This document shows positions 13,501 through 23,949 of a stretch of DNA of 64,000 nucleotides, in pieces (the stretch's first letter is position 1; each line of letters starts with the position of its first letter). A program made the translations under genes and the position numbers. Below the pieces are notes generated by a model, which saw only the letters and a program-made list of their open reading frames with translations, was not told where the DNA came from and did no database searches. Source of the DNA: Gymnothorax reevesii (Eukaryota > Chordata > Actinopteri > Anguilliformes > Muraenidae); assembly GCA_029721435.1 (NCBI GenBank), contig CM056583.1, positions 76,821,120 through 76,885,119 of the forward strand, in the 5' to 3' direction.

Positions 13501-16500
13501 GAGAAAAAACAACAAGAGAGAAAATTTCTAAAAGAAGCTATTTATAATAATAAAAAGAATATGACAAATCACGAGGAAATCAGACGACAGATTTTCTACA
13601 GCCGAAGTGCTAGAAACAATCAGACACTCTAGCGATAGGCATGGCGAACCCCCGGCTATATATATCCATAGAGTCCGGTAAACTCCGCCCCAGGTCAATC
13701 AGCCAGCTGGGCCAGGAATTCGTTGGAAAAGAAACTTGATATTGTCCCAGACGATAGAACAAAGAAAGGTCCAACAAACGCAGGCCTAAACCATGAAAGT
13801 TACCTCCTGAATAAGACATTATTGTGTTTTTGAAAAATTTTTGGTGGACCGGCCACTCCTGGGAAGGTTATAGCCTCTATTGCAAGTTTTCGCAATTTAT
13901 TGATAATGGCTCTCATCATGGTTCTCTGGAGTAACAGAAAGGGCTTTATCACCCTTTTTAGACGAATGGATGTCAACGATTTTGTTTCTCATCTGTCATG
14001 AATTTCTTAAAATCACAGTATCATGTGCTTTTTTTGGATACTTCACATTGCTAGACAGGTTCTATTTAACTAATTTGTAGATCCAACTTGGCTGGCAATT
14101 ATCACGCTTTGGGTATCTAGTTAATTGAACCTAATTATTCATTAAATTAGTTCATTTCCTTGATACAGTAACTGGGGCGGCAATAACTTTTTCAAATAAG
14201 GTCAGGAAGTTGGATAGCTTCTTTCCATCATTAAATACATTTTTCATTGAAGAACTATATTTTATGTTTTCTTGAGTTATCATTGTCAAATATTAAAATT
14301 AATCTGATGATCTGAAACATTTGACCGTGACAAATGTGCTAAACAGAAAAAAATTGGAAAGGGGGGCAAATACTTTTTCCTCCTCAGTGTACATGTAGTT
14401 CATTGCCCCATCCTTGAGGTGGTTGGTTTTGTGGCAGAATCCAAGGGGACTTAGAATGACGTTGTGGACTGGATAGTGGTGTGAGCCGCGCTGGGAAGGC
14501 AGGGAGGACTTTGTGCCCCTTGTCACAGACCATGGCTCTGGTAGCCTTATCTTAAGGGCACGTTTCCAAACAAAGACACTTCTGTGCCGTTCTCACAGAC
14601 ACAGGACTGGTAGTTTTACTCCTATTGTCTGAAAGCTGTCTGCATCCTGTAGAGACCCTCCTGAGTCATGGGAGCAGACTCAATTACAGTTTGTATGGCA
14701 CCAACTTCATTCATGACAGCTGGAGCGGCCCCCAGCCTCGGGGTTAATGGGCAACCTCTGGGGTAAAGGTCAGTGTAGAACATCTTGCAAGCCACCCGAA
14801 AATGGCTGAGAGAACTTTGGCAGTGAGAATGCCGCAGTGCCATAAACTGGACTTTTCAGAGATTTCACCTGCAAAATGATTCACATTACCTCCCATAATG
14901 ATGAAAATCCAATGTGTATTTTTGTTACATGACATAAGCTGATTGTTAACATTAATACAAGTAATCTTTGTAATTATGGACTGTAGCTGACATTTCATGG
15001 CAAACTGTAGTGCAAGCATATCGTGCTTGGTATCATTTTATTCCACTAAGATTCCAAAATCGCCTGGTGCATATTTCGAAGGGATTTAAATTGTACTAAA
15101 CCCTCATTCAATAAGTATGAAAAGAATTTTACTTCTACTCCCCTCCGAAATTCCCTCTGAGGAGGGGTTACCTTCCTGATTACCCAAATGATTTATGACC
15201 CTGCTGTAGGAAGTGCTTCTGGAGTTTGGGCATAAAAGGAAGGGAAACAAAGCATTCAGGGACGACCGCCCCCGGTTTCCCACGCGTGCATCTCAATGCC
15301 GTGTGTAGCCAATAGTAGTTATGGAGGATTGCTTCCGATTTCCCACATGAGCATCTCCACGCTGTGTGTAGCCAATAGTAGTTATGGAAGGTCGTAGACA
15401 AATTCCCACACATCTGTGTGTAGCCGGTCTCGCAATGGAAGATTGCATTAAACTTTCCCACACGCATCTCCATGCTGTGGTTAGCTTTAATCTAGTCAGG
15501 GAAGATTTTAGGCGATTTCACACATGTGCTCTTGCAGCCGTGTGCAGATGTGCTATTGCTATGGAAGCTTGTATTCATCCTTCCCTCATATACTTTGTGT
15601 ATTTGTGTAGTCTTGAGCTACGCCAGGTATGATTTGACTTCTTCTTTTTATGTTTTCTGTAACACTGTAATTGGCTCGTGTGATTTAAGCTTGGGCCTGC
15701 CTGGCAGAATAAATTGATAATTGTATTTGTTGTGGGATTCTAATTTGGACTAATATATTCCCTTTCAGTCCCGTCTTCTTCTTGGGTAACGTAGGACTGT
15801 AATTGCGATGCCTGATCAACACGCTTGGTCTGCGTTATTAGGTGGATTTTCCACATTGTGATTGGTCTTATTATGATTAGGCTTTGAAGAGATTCCATTA
15901 TACCGAGTCGGCTTGGTCCCTGAACGGAAATCTTTAAAACACAAAGTCCCTGAACTGATAATGTCACACTTTGGAGTCACTCACTTTGGGTCCTGGTAAT
16001 CCCTAGTCATATTTATTTTCTATGTCAAATTACTGTGCTTAACAAGACAGCCAGCCTCTCAGTTAATTCACCAAATTGGGTTGTACAGAGGTTTCGGTCT
16101 GGCGGCATGAGGTATAGACCAGTTACGAATCCAATGCACAATGCCGCTGTAAATTAATTCATTGGAGTTAATAGTTACAACTAAATTTTATATCCTAAAT
16201 TTCATATGCAGTCAGATGAATTGCAACCGCTACAACATTAGGACTGCAGCATCCACAAGGCACGTTCAGGCCAGTTAAAAGCAGAACGTGAAAGACGTCA
16301 TCACGTTTGGCCCGAGGCAGTGGTCTAGTGCTGACGCTGTATCCAGACCCCCTTATTATAATGTAGACCGTTAAGACTTTCTTTTCCCTGGCTGTTGAGA
16401 CAAACACGCTGATACCTTCCGCCTCAGCTAGGACCCTCCTTGGCCTAGTTGCACGGTGTTTACAGTGGAATACCAAGGAATGGAAGGGTCTCCTTGTGGA

Positions 16501-17707
16501 CAGAGCCAGCGGTGATGGTAATGGTGAGATGATGTGGATGACCACTCCAGTTCCCATAGACTTGTAATCTAGGATGGTCAGCATTCAATATGGGGAGACT
16601 AAGTCAGCTGACCAGGATTTAGTCAATGATATTCCCCTTCACTCCTTCCTGCCTCCTTAGTGGGTGGTCAAAGACAGCCCAGGAAAACACCAGAAACTCT
16701 ACGCAGGAGAGGATATTCTTTCCACAAACTCAGACTGCAATTGCCCACAAGAAAAACACCCTGACCATTAAAAGTGGTATGATAGCTTCCACCACAGTGC
16801 CATCAGAGAGGGCTGATGGGCAAGTGCTGCATTGTTACAGAAACACCCTGCACTAATAAGGTGCCAAAGCATACCAGTCCGAAAACGCGAAACACACACC
16901 AGAACTTGTGTGTACTTAAGTCTTGGTACTAGATGAGCAGCTGCTGTGGGTGGTTGTGCCCAAATGCTAATAGGGGGTTGGTGAGGTGGTGATGTTGCAT
17001 GAGCACTTCTCCCACAGAGGAACCTATAGGTTAGCTTTCTGCTGGTGATGTTTACCAAGAAGCGCTACCTGCTCAGTCACTGCTGTAAGCAGGTGAATTG
17101 CTGCATTGGTTTCTTTGGGAGTCCCATTCTGTACTAATTCATCCATCTCAACACACGCAAGTACAAGTCAGGTTTATTCATGTCATATACATAAATATTA
17201 AAAATATATCTTATATACATATAAACAGTATCTTACCAGGGAGTTCATTGTCGACACACCCCCAAACAAGAACATCAAATTCCTTGCAACAGCAATAGCA
17301 TGACCATATCTAAAGAAAATTGAGAAGGCAATGGGTGTCTATTGAAATATGTTTTTTTTTCTTTAATATAGCGTTGAATAATGATCTATGGCTAAACATT
17401 CATTTCTTCTCCTCTCAAATATGCCCCCTAACTTACTCAGGTATGCCATTGAAAAAGTAAACAGATTAAACACTTTTTCCAAGTCAACTATAAATCCCCA
17501 AGATGTTATAAAACCCGCACAACAGAAACAAAAAATCTATATTTGCTCTGAATCTGTAGCCCTCAGGCAATTGTCGACTTTATCCCTCTGCTCCAAGTAA
17601 CTTTGAATCGTTATATAAAGACAACAACAACCACTGCAAAGTTACCTGGGGCTTGGTGGTTCTCCTTTGACTTCCTTGTCAATCCAATGTCCACTGGCCA
17701 GAGCCAT
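1499..17707 (-). CDS. Kelch-repeat beta-propeller protein, multi-exon, 3' end missing
   Basis: Twelve coding exons were joined by canonical splice sites and continuous phase: 17646-17707, 17237-17309, 11039-11081, 10432-10510, 10011-10099, 6961-7107, 6582-6633, 5396-5496, 4683-4768, 3486-3567, 3226-3311 and 1499-1586. Together they give 988 nt, or 329 codons plus one base. The product has six kelch repeats, each with a hydrophobic strand ending in a Gly-Gly pair ([41 protein letters not shown]) and a later Trp (VWEV, TWDN, TWTP, MWQT, KWKV). Such repeats fold as blades of a propeller that usually binds other proteins. No BTB, BACK, signal peptide or membrane segment precedes the repeats. The start is the ATG at 17705-17707, with an in-frame TAG four codons upstream. 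The overall look is of the RABEPK/KLHDC class of short kelch proteins, but I do not recognise a named orthologue. No stop is reached, so the C-terminus is missing. The gene is seen with high confidence; its function is unknown. Confidence 0.85.
1725..2640 (+). mobile_element. Possible solo LTR or retroelement tail in kelch intron 11
   Basis: The stretch is rich in 'ctgcctgtct' and 'tgttttggat' phrases. It has a TATA-like 'tgtatttaag' near 2210-2220 and an ATTAAA poly(A)-like signal near 2574, the layout and wording of fish gypsy-type LTRs. I could not prove terminal TG...CA with a target duplication, and no internal coding region is present. Family and borders are tentative. Confidence 0.35.
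3226..3311 (-). CDS. Kelch gene coding exon 11
   Basis: 86 nt, acceptor cccccag, donor CAT|gtgtgt. It encodes [20 protein letters not shown] then TAVIIHSH. The donor lies in a short GT run (CA run on the plus strand). Confidence 0.8.
3486..3567 (-). CDS. Kelch gene coding exon 10
   Basis: 82 nt, acceptor atggcag, donor TTG|gtaagt. It encodes [19 protein letters not shown] then NEIHKLSI (blade 5). Confidence 0.85.
4683..4768 (-). CDS. Kelch gene coding exon 9
   Basis: 86 nt, acceptor actccag, donor AAG|gttgag (a weak but legal donor). It encodes [20 protein letters not shown] then TLTAHHDK. Confidence 0.8.
5396..5496 (-). CDS. Kelch gene coding exon 8
   Basis: 101 nt, acceptor tccccag, donor CAG|gtaatt. 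It encodes [17 protein letters not shown] then [16 protein letters not shown] (blade 4). Confidence 0.88.
5738..6130. mobile_element. TIR MITE (agggccggttcatactc family), kelch intron 7
   Basis: Perfect inverted ends AGGGCCGGTTCATACTC at both borders (5738 and 6130) enclose 393 bp, CpG-rich compared with the AT-rich intron. The 148-codon minus-strand frame across it has no transposase motif, so the element is probably non-autonomous (hAT or Harbinger type). Confidence 0.85.
6582..6633 (-). CDS. Kelch gene coding micro-exon 7
   Basis: 52 nt, acceptor tttcaag, donor ACG|gtatta. It encodes [16 protein letters not shown], the Trp strand plus the inter-blade linker, and converts phase 1 to phase 2, as exon 8 requires. 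Confidence 0.8.
6961..7107 (-). CDS. Kelch gene coding exon 6
   Basis: 147 nt, acceptor gattag, donor CAG|gtcaga. It encodes [19 protein letters not shown], then [14 protein letters not shown] and [11 protein letters not shown]: the end of blade 2 and most of blade 3. Confidence 0.88.
7586..7808. mobile_element. Small MITE nested inside the Harbinger element
   Basis: Positions 7586-7630 and 7764-7808 are near-perfect inverted repeats about 45 bp long (ATATCGTCGGCCTGCTGATA on the left, the complement on the right), enclosing an AT-rich core. It lies wholly within the Harbinger transposon. Confidence 0.75.
8609..8911 (-). pseudogene. Harbinger transposase fragment (HARBI1-like)
   Basis: The frame contains [20 protein letters not shown], matching the N-terminal DNA-binding half of Harbinger transposases, followed by [11 protein letters not shown]. 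Downstream sequence shifts frame near 8700, where a run of seven C residues suggests a frameshift. The DDE catalytic residues are not recoverable in one frame. It lies inside the 7300-9414 element. Confidence 0.8.
9557..9917. mobile_element. TIR MITE (tacacagtaaaaat ends), kelch intron 5
   Basis: Left end TACACAGTAAAAA and right end TTTTTTACTGTGTA are inverted copies 361 bp apart. The interior repeats 'ttttactct' and 'gtgtcaattt' motifs. No coding capacity. It lies just 93 bp from kelch exon 5. Confidence 0.8.
10011..10099 (-). CDS. Kelch gene coding exon 5
   Basis: 89 nt, acceptor gttgcag, donor TTG|gtaatg. It encodes [11 protein letters not shown], then a loop with two Cys residues and GIYCFDI. 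Confidence 0.85.
10432..10510 (-). CDS. Kelch gene coding exon 4
   Basis: 79 nt, acceptor tttttag, donor GTG|gtaagt. It encodes [19 protein letters not shown] then REGHSL, finishing blade 1 and opening blade 2. Confidence 0.85.
11039..11081 (-). CDS. Kelch gene coding micro-exon 3
   Basis: A 43-nt exon with acceptor ctctgcag and donor CTG|gtaagc. It encodes [14 protein letters not shown], the usual 'yLNDLyxL' strand of a kelch blade. It joins exons 2 and 4 with exact phase, which is why such a short exon is accepted. Confidence 0.8.
12652..13055 (-). pseudogene. Unrecognised broken coding-like fragment
   Basis: Two minus-strand frames follow each other, 13055-12864 and 12876-12652. The second reads [20 protein letters not shown], a Leu-rich amphipathic stretch. 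The switch between frames would need one frameshift. I do not recognise a family and there are no usable splice signals. It may be a decayed retrocopy, a transposon remnant or chance. Confidence 0.25.
13920..14394 (+). mobile_element. Tc1-like element, 3' fragment
   Basis: Text such as 'gatgatctgaaacatttgac', 'gacaaatgtgctaaacag' and 'gggcaaatactttttcc', ending at TGTA, is the 3' untranslated tail and inverted repeat of a fish Tc1 transposon. The same family occurs at 58710-61009. No matching 5' end and no transposase are present, so it is truncated. The left limit is approximate. Confidence 0.75.
15276..15575. repeat. Minisatellite, about 63-bp unit, about five degenerate copies
   Basis: The anchor 'tttcccac' (or close variants) recurs at 15276, 15339, 15402, 15454 and 15516, spaced 63, 63, 52 and 62 bp. 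Each unit contains a version of 'gcatctccatgctgtgtgta' and then 'gttatggaaga'. Later copies are more diverged. Confidence 0.85.
17237..17309 (-). CDS. Kelch gene coding exon 2
   Basis: 73 nt with acceptor tctttag and donor CTG|gtaaga. It encodes the first kelch strand, [17 protein letters not shown], then VSTMNSL. It enters in phase 2 and leaves in phase 0. Confidence 0.85.
17646..17707 (-). CDS. Kelch gene coding exon 1
   Basis: The exon begins with ATG ([20 protein letters not shown]) and ends with an AG that completes an Arg codon in the next exon. The donor is CAG|gtaact. Sequence just upstream of the ATG reads like a pyrimidine tract plus 'accatag', so a 5' UTR exon may lie further upstream. 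Confidence 0.8.
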
Positions 17708-18694
17708 TTCAAATATCTATGGTCAAAAAAACAAACTTTCCACTTTATCAGAATATGAAGCGCCAGCATTTTACTAATTATCACACAGCCCATTGGTTAT
17801 GCTATAACAAATATATATATTTTTTCCATAGTTAAGAATCAATTAAACCAAACCCAAGACAAAGTAGGCTACCTTGTTTAAGAGCGGATGGTTGCTAATT
17901 CTCACAGAAGAGCATATAAGCTCTCACTCAAGCTCTCCACAGCCTGTAAGCTGGAGAAAACCTGAACCATGCTTCTAATGTTGCCTAGCTACAGCGATAA
18001 ACAGACACCATGAAATAGCCAATAGAACAAGGTGAACAGTTCCTAGAGAGGGCCAGGAGTCCACCCAACAAAGCAGGTTAGTGTTACACCAGCAGTATCA
18101 AATGTATCTCTTCATGTACTGCATGCAAACGAGGAAATCACTATACAGTTGTATAATACAGACAGGAAAAATTACTCATATAAGCATGTAACAAAATGTA
18201 ACAAACCCTAAAATTGATTAAATATTGCCAAGATCTGGCCACTCAACATCATCACATTCCTACCACCAGTGTGTGCCAAATGCTTAGTTTATCTAAGGAC
18301 TAGAGAGTATACAGCACTATATCAAGGCTGGTTTTGACGACCCCCCTGAGTTTATGCCTCTAGTACTTGACCTGGTGAGCAACACAAGAAAAAGAAATGG
18401 TCTGAGTGAAATCTATTTTTTGGCATCTTTCTTTAATGGCTCCTCATTCTGCAAACCAATCTTAACCTGCCCACTCTCCAGTGGTTCAATTTGTTAATCC
18501 ATTTCATAAAAGTGAAAGCCTCAATCATGTCTCCCCTTGTACTCCTTCCATGGAGACTGAAGACATCAAGCCTCTTCGGTCATTCCTCATAATATTTATT
18601 ATTTACGCATAACTTTTCTGATTTATTATGAATTTCGTTGCCCAACTGAGAACATTTTCCAGTTTCAGTATATTTCGTGTAGTTCAGGCACCCA

Positions 18695-21417
18695 GGGCCT
18701 TGTTTATAAATGTTGAGAAAGTGCAAAAAGGACATAGGAACATGCATTCACATCTCACGCAACATTCAAAATTTACTAAATAAAACTTGGCGGGAAACTT
18801 TACATATATATACGGAAACTCTCACCCATGCATTTGGGGAATTGTGAAGAATGCAGGAATTAATGACAAGCCTGATAAAAATGGGGAACTGGGGAAAAGA
18901 GAAGGGAAATGCAATCAAATTACAAAAATAACATTGTCCAACTCGTAGTCTAATAATTTCTAAATCTTATAAGATCATATCAATTTGAATGAGCCGTATA
19001 ATTATTAGAAAATTGTAACGCTTAAGCTTTGTTTAGGCTCGTTATGTACAACACTGAGGAAGTCAGTTATTTGGATTTGCATGAATAGATGAATAAATGA
19101 ATTTATCAAATCAGGCTCTGAGGATTATCAGAAGGAAATGCCTCTTGTTAAACCACCTCTGTCTTCGACTAGTAAGACTGAGTCTAATTCAACAATGGCG
19201 CACACTGTTCTCTCCTTTAGTGCGGCTTCCATCGCCAACAGACAGCTGTAAAAACAGTTCTACAGTTTTGAGGTTGGACCATTTCCTTTTACAACCCCAA
19301 TTCCAAAAGAAGTTGGGATGCTTTGTGAAATGTATATAAAACAGAATGCAATGATGAGCACTACAAAAGCTATACCACAAAAAACGATATCACCTTTTCT
19401 ACACCAATTTACACATATTTGTGCGTAAATGTGTGAAAAAGAGATGGTTTAAAAACTGTACGGTATAACAGCACACCCTATTTTACAAACAGTGCCCCAT
19501 AGTGCAAATCTCATAAACCCATATTTTATTTACAATAGAACACAGACAAAATATCAGATGTCGAAAGTGAGACATTTTACCATTTCATGAAAAATATGAG
19601 CTCATTTTGAGTTTGATGGCAGCAACACATCTCAAAAAAGTTGGAATAGGGCCATTTTTACCATTGTTTAGTATCCCCTCTTCTTTTAACAACAGTCTGT
19701 AAACATCTGAGAAGTGAGGAGACTAATTGCTGAAGTTCTGGGAGAGGAAAGTTGTCCCACTCTTGTCAGATGAAGGATTCTAGCTACTCTACACTCCTGA
19801 GTGAATGGTCTGGACTGCAAGTTAGGCCACTTCAGCACTCAGCCTCTTCCATTGTGAAACCATGCTGTTGTCATGGATGCAGTATGTGGTTTTTCATTGT
19901 TTAGTTGAAATAGGCAAGGCCTTCCCTGAGAGACGTTGTCTTGATGGGAGCACATGTTGTTGTAAAATCTCTACATGCTTTTCAGCATTGATAATGCCTT
20001 TCCAGATGTGCAAGCTCCCCATGCCATAGGCACTAATTCAACTCGATGCCAGCAGAGATGTAGGCTTTTGAACTGTACGCTGATAACAAGCTGAATGATC
20101 CCCCTCCTCTTTAGACCACATGACATGGTGTTTGTGGTTTCCAAAAAGAATTTAAAATTTGATTCATCTGACTACAGAGCAGTTTTCCATTCTGCCTTAG
20201 TCCATTTTAAATGAACTTTGGCCCAGAGAAGAAGGCGGCGTTTCTGGATCGTTTTTACACATGGCTTCTTCTTTGCATGATACAGCTTTAGGGTGCATTA
20301 GTATCTCTTCACAGATAGTGATTACTGGAAGTGTTCCTGAGCCCATGCAGCATGGTCTAGTGCAGAGTCATGCCTGTTTTTAATGCAGTGCCGCCAAAGG
20401 GCCCAAAGATCATGAGCATCCTATATTGACCTTCAGACTTATCCCCTACTCACAGACATTGCTCCATTTTCTGAATCTTTTGATGCTATTATGTACTGTA
20501 GATTCAAAGTCTTCGCAATTTTATATTGAGGAACATTTTTCTGAAATTTTTCCACAATGTTGAGATGCATTTTTCTGCAGATTGTACAACAGAATCTCTG
20601 TCCATCTTTACTTGTACCTCTCTAAAATGAACTGTTGCCAAGTAACCAAATTAGTTGCAAAATGCTCCCCCAGCTGTTTTTTTTTTTTTTTTTTTTTTTT
20701 TTAGCAGTACCACTGCTTTTGTTGCCCATCTCCCAACTTTTCTGAGATGTGTTGTGATGTGTTGAGATGTGAATTCAAAATGAGTTAATATTTTTCATGA
20801 AATGGGGAAATGTCTCACTTCCAACATCTGATATGTTGTCAATGATTGATTGGGCGTAAAATGTGGGCTTATGAGATTTGCAAATCATCACATTGTTTTT
20901 ATTTACAATTTACACAGCATCCCAACTTTTCTGGAATTGGGGTTATATTTTGGTGCAACATGTAAAATGGACCCAGTTCATGGCTGTAGCAGCATGTTGC
21001 CACTGAAAGTTTTTCCTCTTTTTGTGACCCCATCGCTGAGACCGCAGTAAATCTTGATCTTTAAAAGGTGCTTGATTTCAGTCGGCAACACTTCCATGTG
21101 AGATGCTTCAAAGCTGCCTTTACTCTTGCATCTTAGTAATTTTGCCATTGCATTACATAAAAACAAATGTATTCACGAAGTGATGAGCATTTGCTATTTA
21201 CGGGTAATCGTGGGATGTAATTGGGACGGAGCTGAAGCTCTTTCACATGCACAGTATTTCTCGATGATTGTGAATCATAAAGGTGAAACTGTTCCCTGGA
21301 TAGAGAATGCCAGGTTTTATAAATTCAGGATGAGATGCATATAGAATTTCTGGCATTTCATGCCCACGCAGATTTTTTTTAGGCGGAAGCCTTGCTAAAT
21401 TTCATAAATGAGGCCTC
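18695..21417. mobile_element. Possible large TIR element interrupted by another transposon
   Basis: The left end GGGCCTTGTTTATAAA and the right end, read in complement as GAGGCCTCATTTATGAAA, are similar but imperfect inverted repeats. This 'aggcctcatttata' pattern resembles fish Harbinger-type ends. I could not confirm a target duplication. Confidence 0.35.
19293..20943. mobile_element. TIR DNA transposon ('accccaattcc' ends), degenerate
   Basis: Left end 'aaccccaattccaaaagaag' then 'ttgggatg'; right end 'catcccaacttttctggaat' then 'tggggtt', a clear inverted pair. Sub-terminal 'catctcaaaaaagttgg' is mirrored near 20735 ('cccaacttttctgagatgtg'). About 1.65 kb, with many stops and a 26-T run near 20678. 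The family is common in fish; I cannot assign the superfamily. Confidence 0.8.
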
Positions 21418-22360
21418 AGACACGTACAAATGGTCTATTTGTGGTTCAGCAAGGTTGTTAAATAAGATGAGTATAACTTACAAATTGTTATCAAATTGCA
21501 CACAATTCAATTCTACACTTTATGGGGATTTTATTTTCATGTGGAATCACATTAGGTTCAGTGAAGGAGCACTCTGACCACCAACTCTTTCACTGAAAAG
21601 CTTTTATACGTTGCGCAATAGGGTACATCACATGAGATGCTCTACGACAGAGCCAACCGACCATGTCTCCACACCCTTGCGAAAATTTCAAGAACCGTTC
21701 TTGAAGAATTCTGGAAACGTTCTTGAATTTTGAATTTTATTCTTGAATTATTTTTGAATTGTTCTTAGAATAGCCAGTCGTAACAGTTTAAGTGCCAGTG
21801 ATCAGAGATGTAGCAATGACCAAGTCAAGTGACCATGTGCTCAAAAGAGAACGCATTGCTCCCAGATACCCAGGGACACCTATCTGGCCAGCAGCCAGTG
21901 ACACCCCTTTAAATCTATGCTTCCTTGGGGAAAGCAATGCAAAATAATTCCAATAGTGAGTATGTTACCCATAGCGACGGGATGGCTGTTGCGGTGCATG
22001 AGTGTGTGCAGGTGTTTGTGTGCATGTGTGCTTGTGTGTATGACAATGATTTGACAGTCAGCTTAAAACAGTCAACAATGATTATGATCAACCCTAGCTC
22101 TTAAAAATTTAAAACGACTGTGTTTTGCTGCCATCTGCTGCATTAGAAAATAAAATCATTTTTAAAGTAATGTACATTTCAGACACAACTATTTGTTTGA
22201 GGGAGTTGATAGTTTTACTGCCTAGGGAGGGTCACACAAGAATCCAGAAATATATTTCGAGCTTATGATAGTGCTACAGTAAAATAACAATAAAAATAAT
22301 TTATTATCATTACATTGTATTATTATCATCGTTGTTGTTGTTTTTGTGATTTTTATTATT

Positions 22361-22560
22361 AGTAGCTGGCACAATGGTGCAATGGGTAGCACTGCAGCTT
22401 CAGGACAAGAAATTCAAGGGTTTGAATCCGGGCTGGGTTTGCATTTCCTCCCTCCATTCTCGTGGGTTTTCCTCTGGGTACTCTGGTTTTCTCCCTCAGT
22501 CCAAAGACACAACCATGAGAAACACATGGCCGAGTGTGTGATATAAGGCACAGGGCCAGA
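22361..22560 (+). mobile_element. tRNA-derived SINE, DANA/HE1-like
   Basis: The head contains Pol III box-like phrases: 'tggtgcaatgggtagcactg' (A box region) and 'gggtttgaatccgggctggg' (B box, GGTTCGAATCC type, one change). It is followed by 'tttgcatttcctccctccat' and 'cagtccaaagacacaaccat', diagnostic of the DANA/HE1-type fish SINE body. The tail is lost. Fragmentary and presumably inactive. Confidence 0.75.
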
Positions 22561-23041
22561 CTATCCACTTCACTTGGGCAGAAGATCACGTTTATGCTAG
22601 CTGTTTTTTTGTTTTTTTTTACTCCTTAAACTTTTCACGTTGGTTTTCCCTTGTGCATTTTATATGCATTTCCATGTCATTCAACAGCACGTATCTGAGA
22701 TCTCCACTCAAATTCAAATTTACCTGAAGTTCCACTGGATTTAATACCTCAACTGCATTTGACAAACTCATAAATGGATTGGTATGTATAATGAGGATAA
22801 GTAAAAATTTTTTGCCAGAAGTTAAGGGAAACGCTATGGAGGGCAAGCAGAGCCCCCATATGATGGGAGTAAAACTCTAAGAATAAAGCACATCTATCTT
22901 CAGCTCCCTGTGCTGCCAGCTTGAAGATGCAATCAAGCCAAGCCCTTGTGACAACTGTAATAGGTTATTGCTCAATATTTCAGGCAATGACAACTGAGCT
23001 GGCAGCACCTGTTAGTAGGCTTGCACTATATTGCCCTAGGT

Positions 23042-23348
23042 CAGGGGTGGGCAATCACGGTCCTGGAGGGCCGGTGTGTATGCAGGTTTTTATTCCTATC
23101 AATTACCCTGACTAATTGAGTTAATTGATTGCATGCACAAATATAGATTTTCGCAATGATTCGATCAAAGGAAAATGTTTTATGAAGGGAGACAAGACTA
23201 GTCTTTATAGTTTCACGATAATTTAAAGAAATGCGCATGAAACGTCAGATTTCATAAATGGTTTGGCCAATTGAGACAATCAACTAATTAAAGACCAGAC
23301 GTTGGTGTGAAAACCAGGGACAGATACGGCCCTCGCTGCCCACCTCTG
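23042..23348. mobile_element. hAT MITE with perfect 8-bp target duplication
   Basis: Left end CAGGGGTGGGCAATCACGG and right end complement CAGAGGTGGGCAGCGAGGG are inverted repeats. The flanks are identical 8-mers, CCCTAGGT at 23034-23041 and 23349-23356, the length made by hAT transposases. 307 bp, non-coding. Confidence 0.92.
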
Positions 23349-23949
23349 CCCTAGGTAGTATGCACTGCCTGCGATTATGCACATAGTTTGCAACTGCAGT
23401 GTAAGCTTTTCTGAAATTAAGCATCCTGTGGGCGCATCCAGCATGTGGATTAGTGCATGGGGTACACACTCCTTGATCACCAGTTATGAATGCCTGTGAT
23501 ATAAATGATCTGTTCGTCTGTACTGTACTGGAGACCTTTGCCGAGGGCAGAAGTCTAGCATGTAATCCTCAACTGCCATAGGCTGTGGAGGACACAAGCT
23601 AAGCCATGCAAAATTGGCTTTTGGAGAAGTCTTAACTGGACGTGACAGAGAATGCTTTGGTTGGCCGTCTGTACATTTGTGGAGCAGAGGTGCAACCCAG
23701 AAACAATTAAATAGGCTACAATAAAAGCTAAGATTTCATTGCAAGGGAGTTCATAGCAAGGGGTTGGTGAGGCACATTTCGCTTTTATAAGGGATACAGA
23801 GTAGCTGGTGGAATTTCACTATGGGTGGGCATCCGGTTTTCATTCTGGCATCACTGGTGGCGATAATGCATCTTTTTCATTTTCATAATGCGCATTAGAA
23901 TAGTGAGATGGGAACGCGACTGTTGGCTAACCGTTGAACTGCAAAGGAA

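Larger units (their letters stand above)
11082..17236. other. Kelch intron 2 (6.2 kb)
   Basis: This is the longest kelch intron. It holds a G-run (11256-11280), an unrecognised coding-like fragment (12652-13055), a C/A-rich tract near 13050, a Tc1 3' fragment (about 13920-14394) and a 63-bp minisatellite (15276-15575). I found no exon with usable phase in it. Confidence 0.6.
17708..23949. other. Intergenic region between divergent genes
   Basis: No coding exon was found. Most of it is repeat-derived: a possible large TIR element (18695-21417) with a second element inside (19293-20943), a SINE (22361-22560) and an hAT MITE (23042-23348). The 5' UTR exon and promoter of the kelch gene should also lie here. 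Confidence 0.6.

Noticed and set aside
15276..15575. CRISPR-like array
   Set aside because: Whole 63-bp units are repeated and drift gradually. There are no short exact repeats with unique spacers, and the host is a vertebrate.
22361..22560. Functional tRNA gene
   Set aside because: A- and B-box-like phrases are present, but no cloverleaf closes and the sequence continues into a SINE body.
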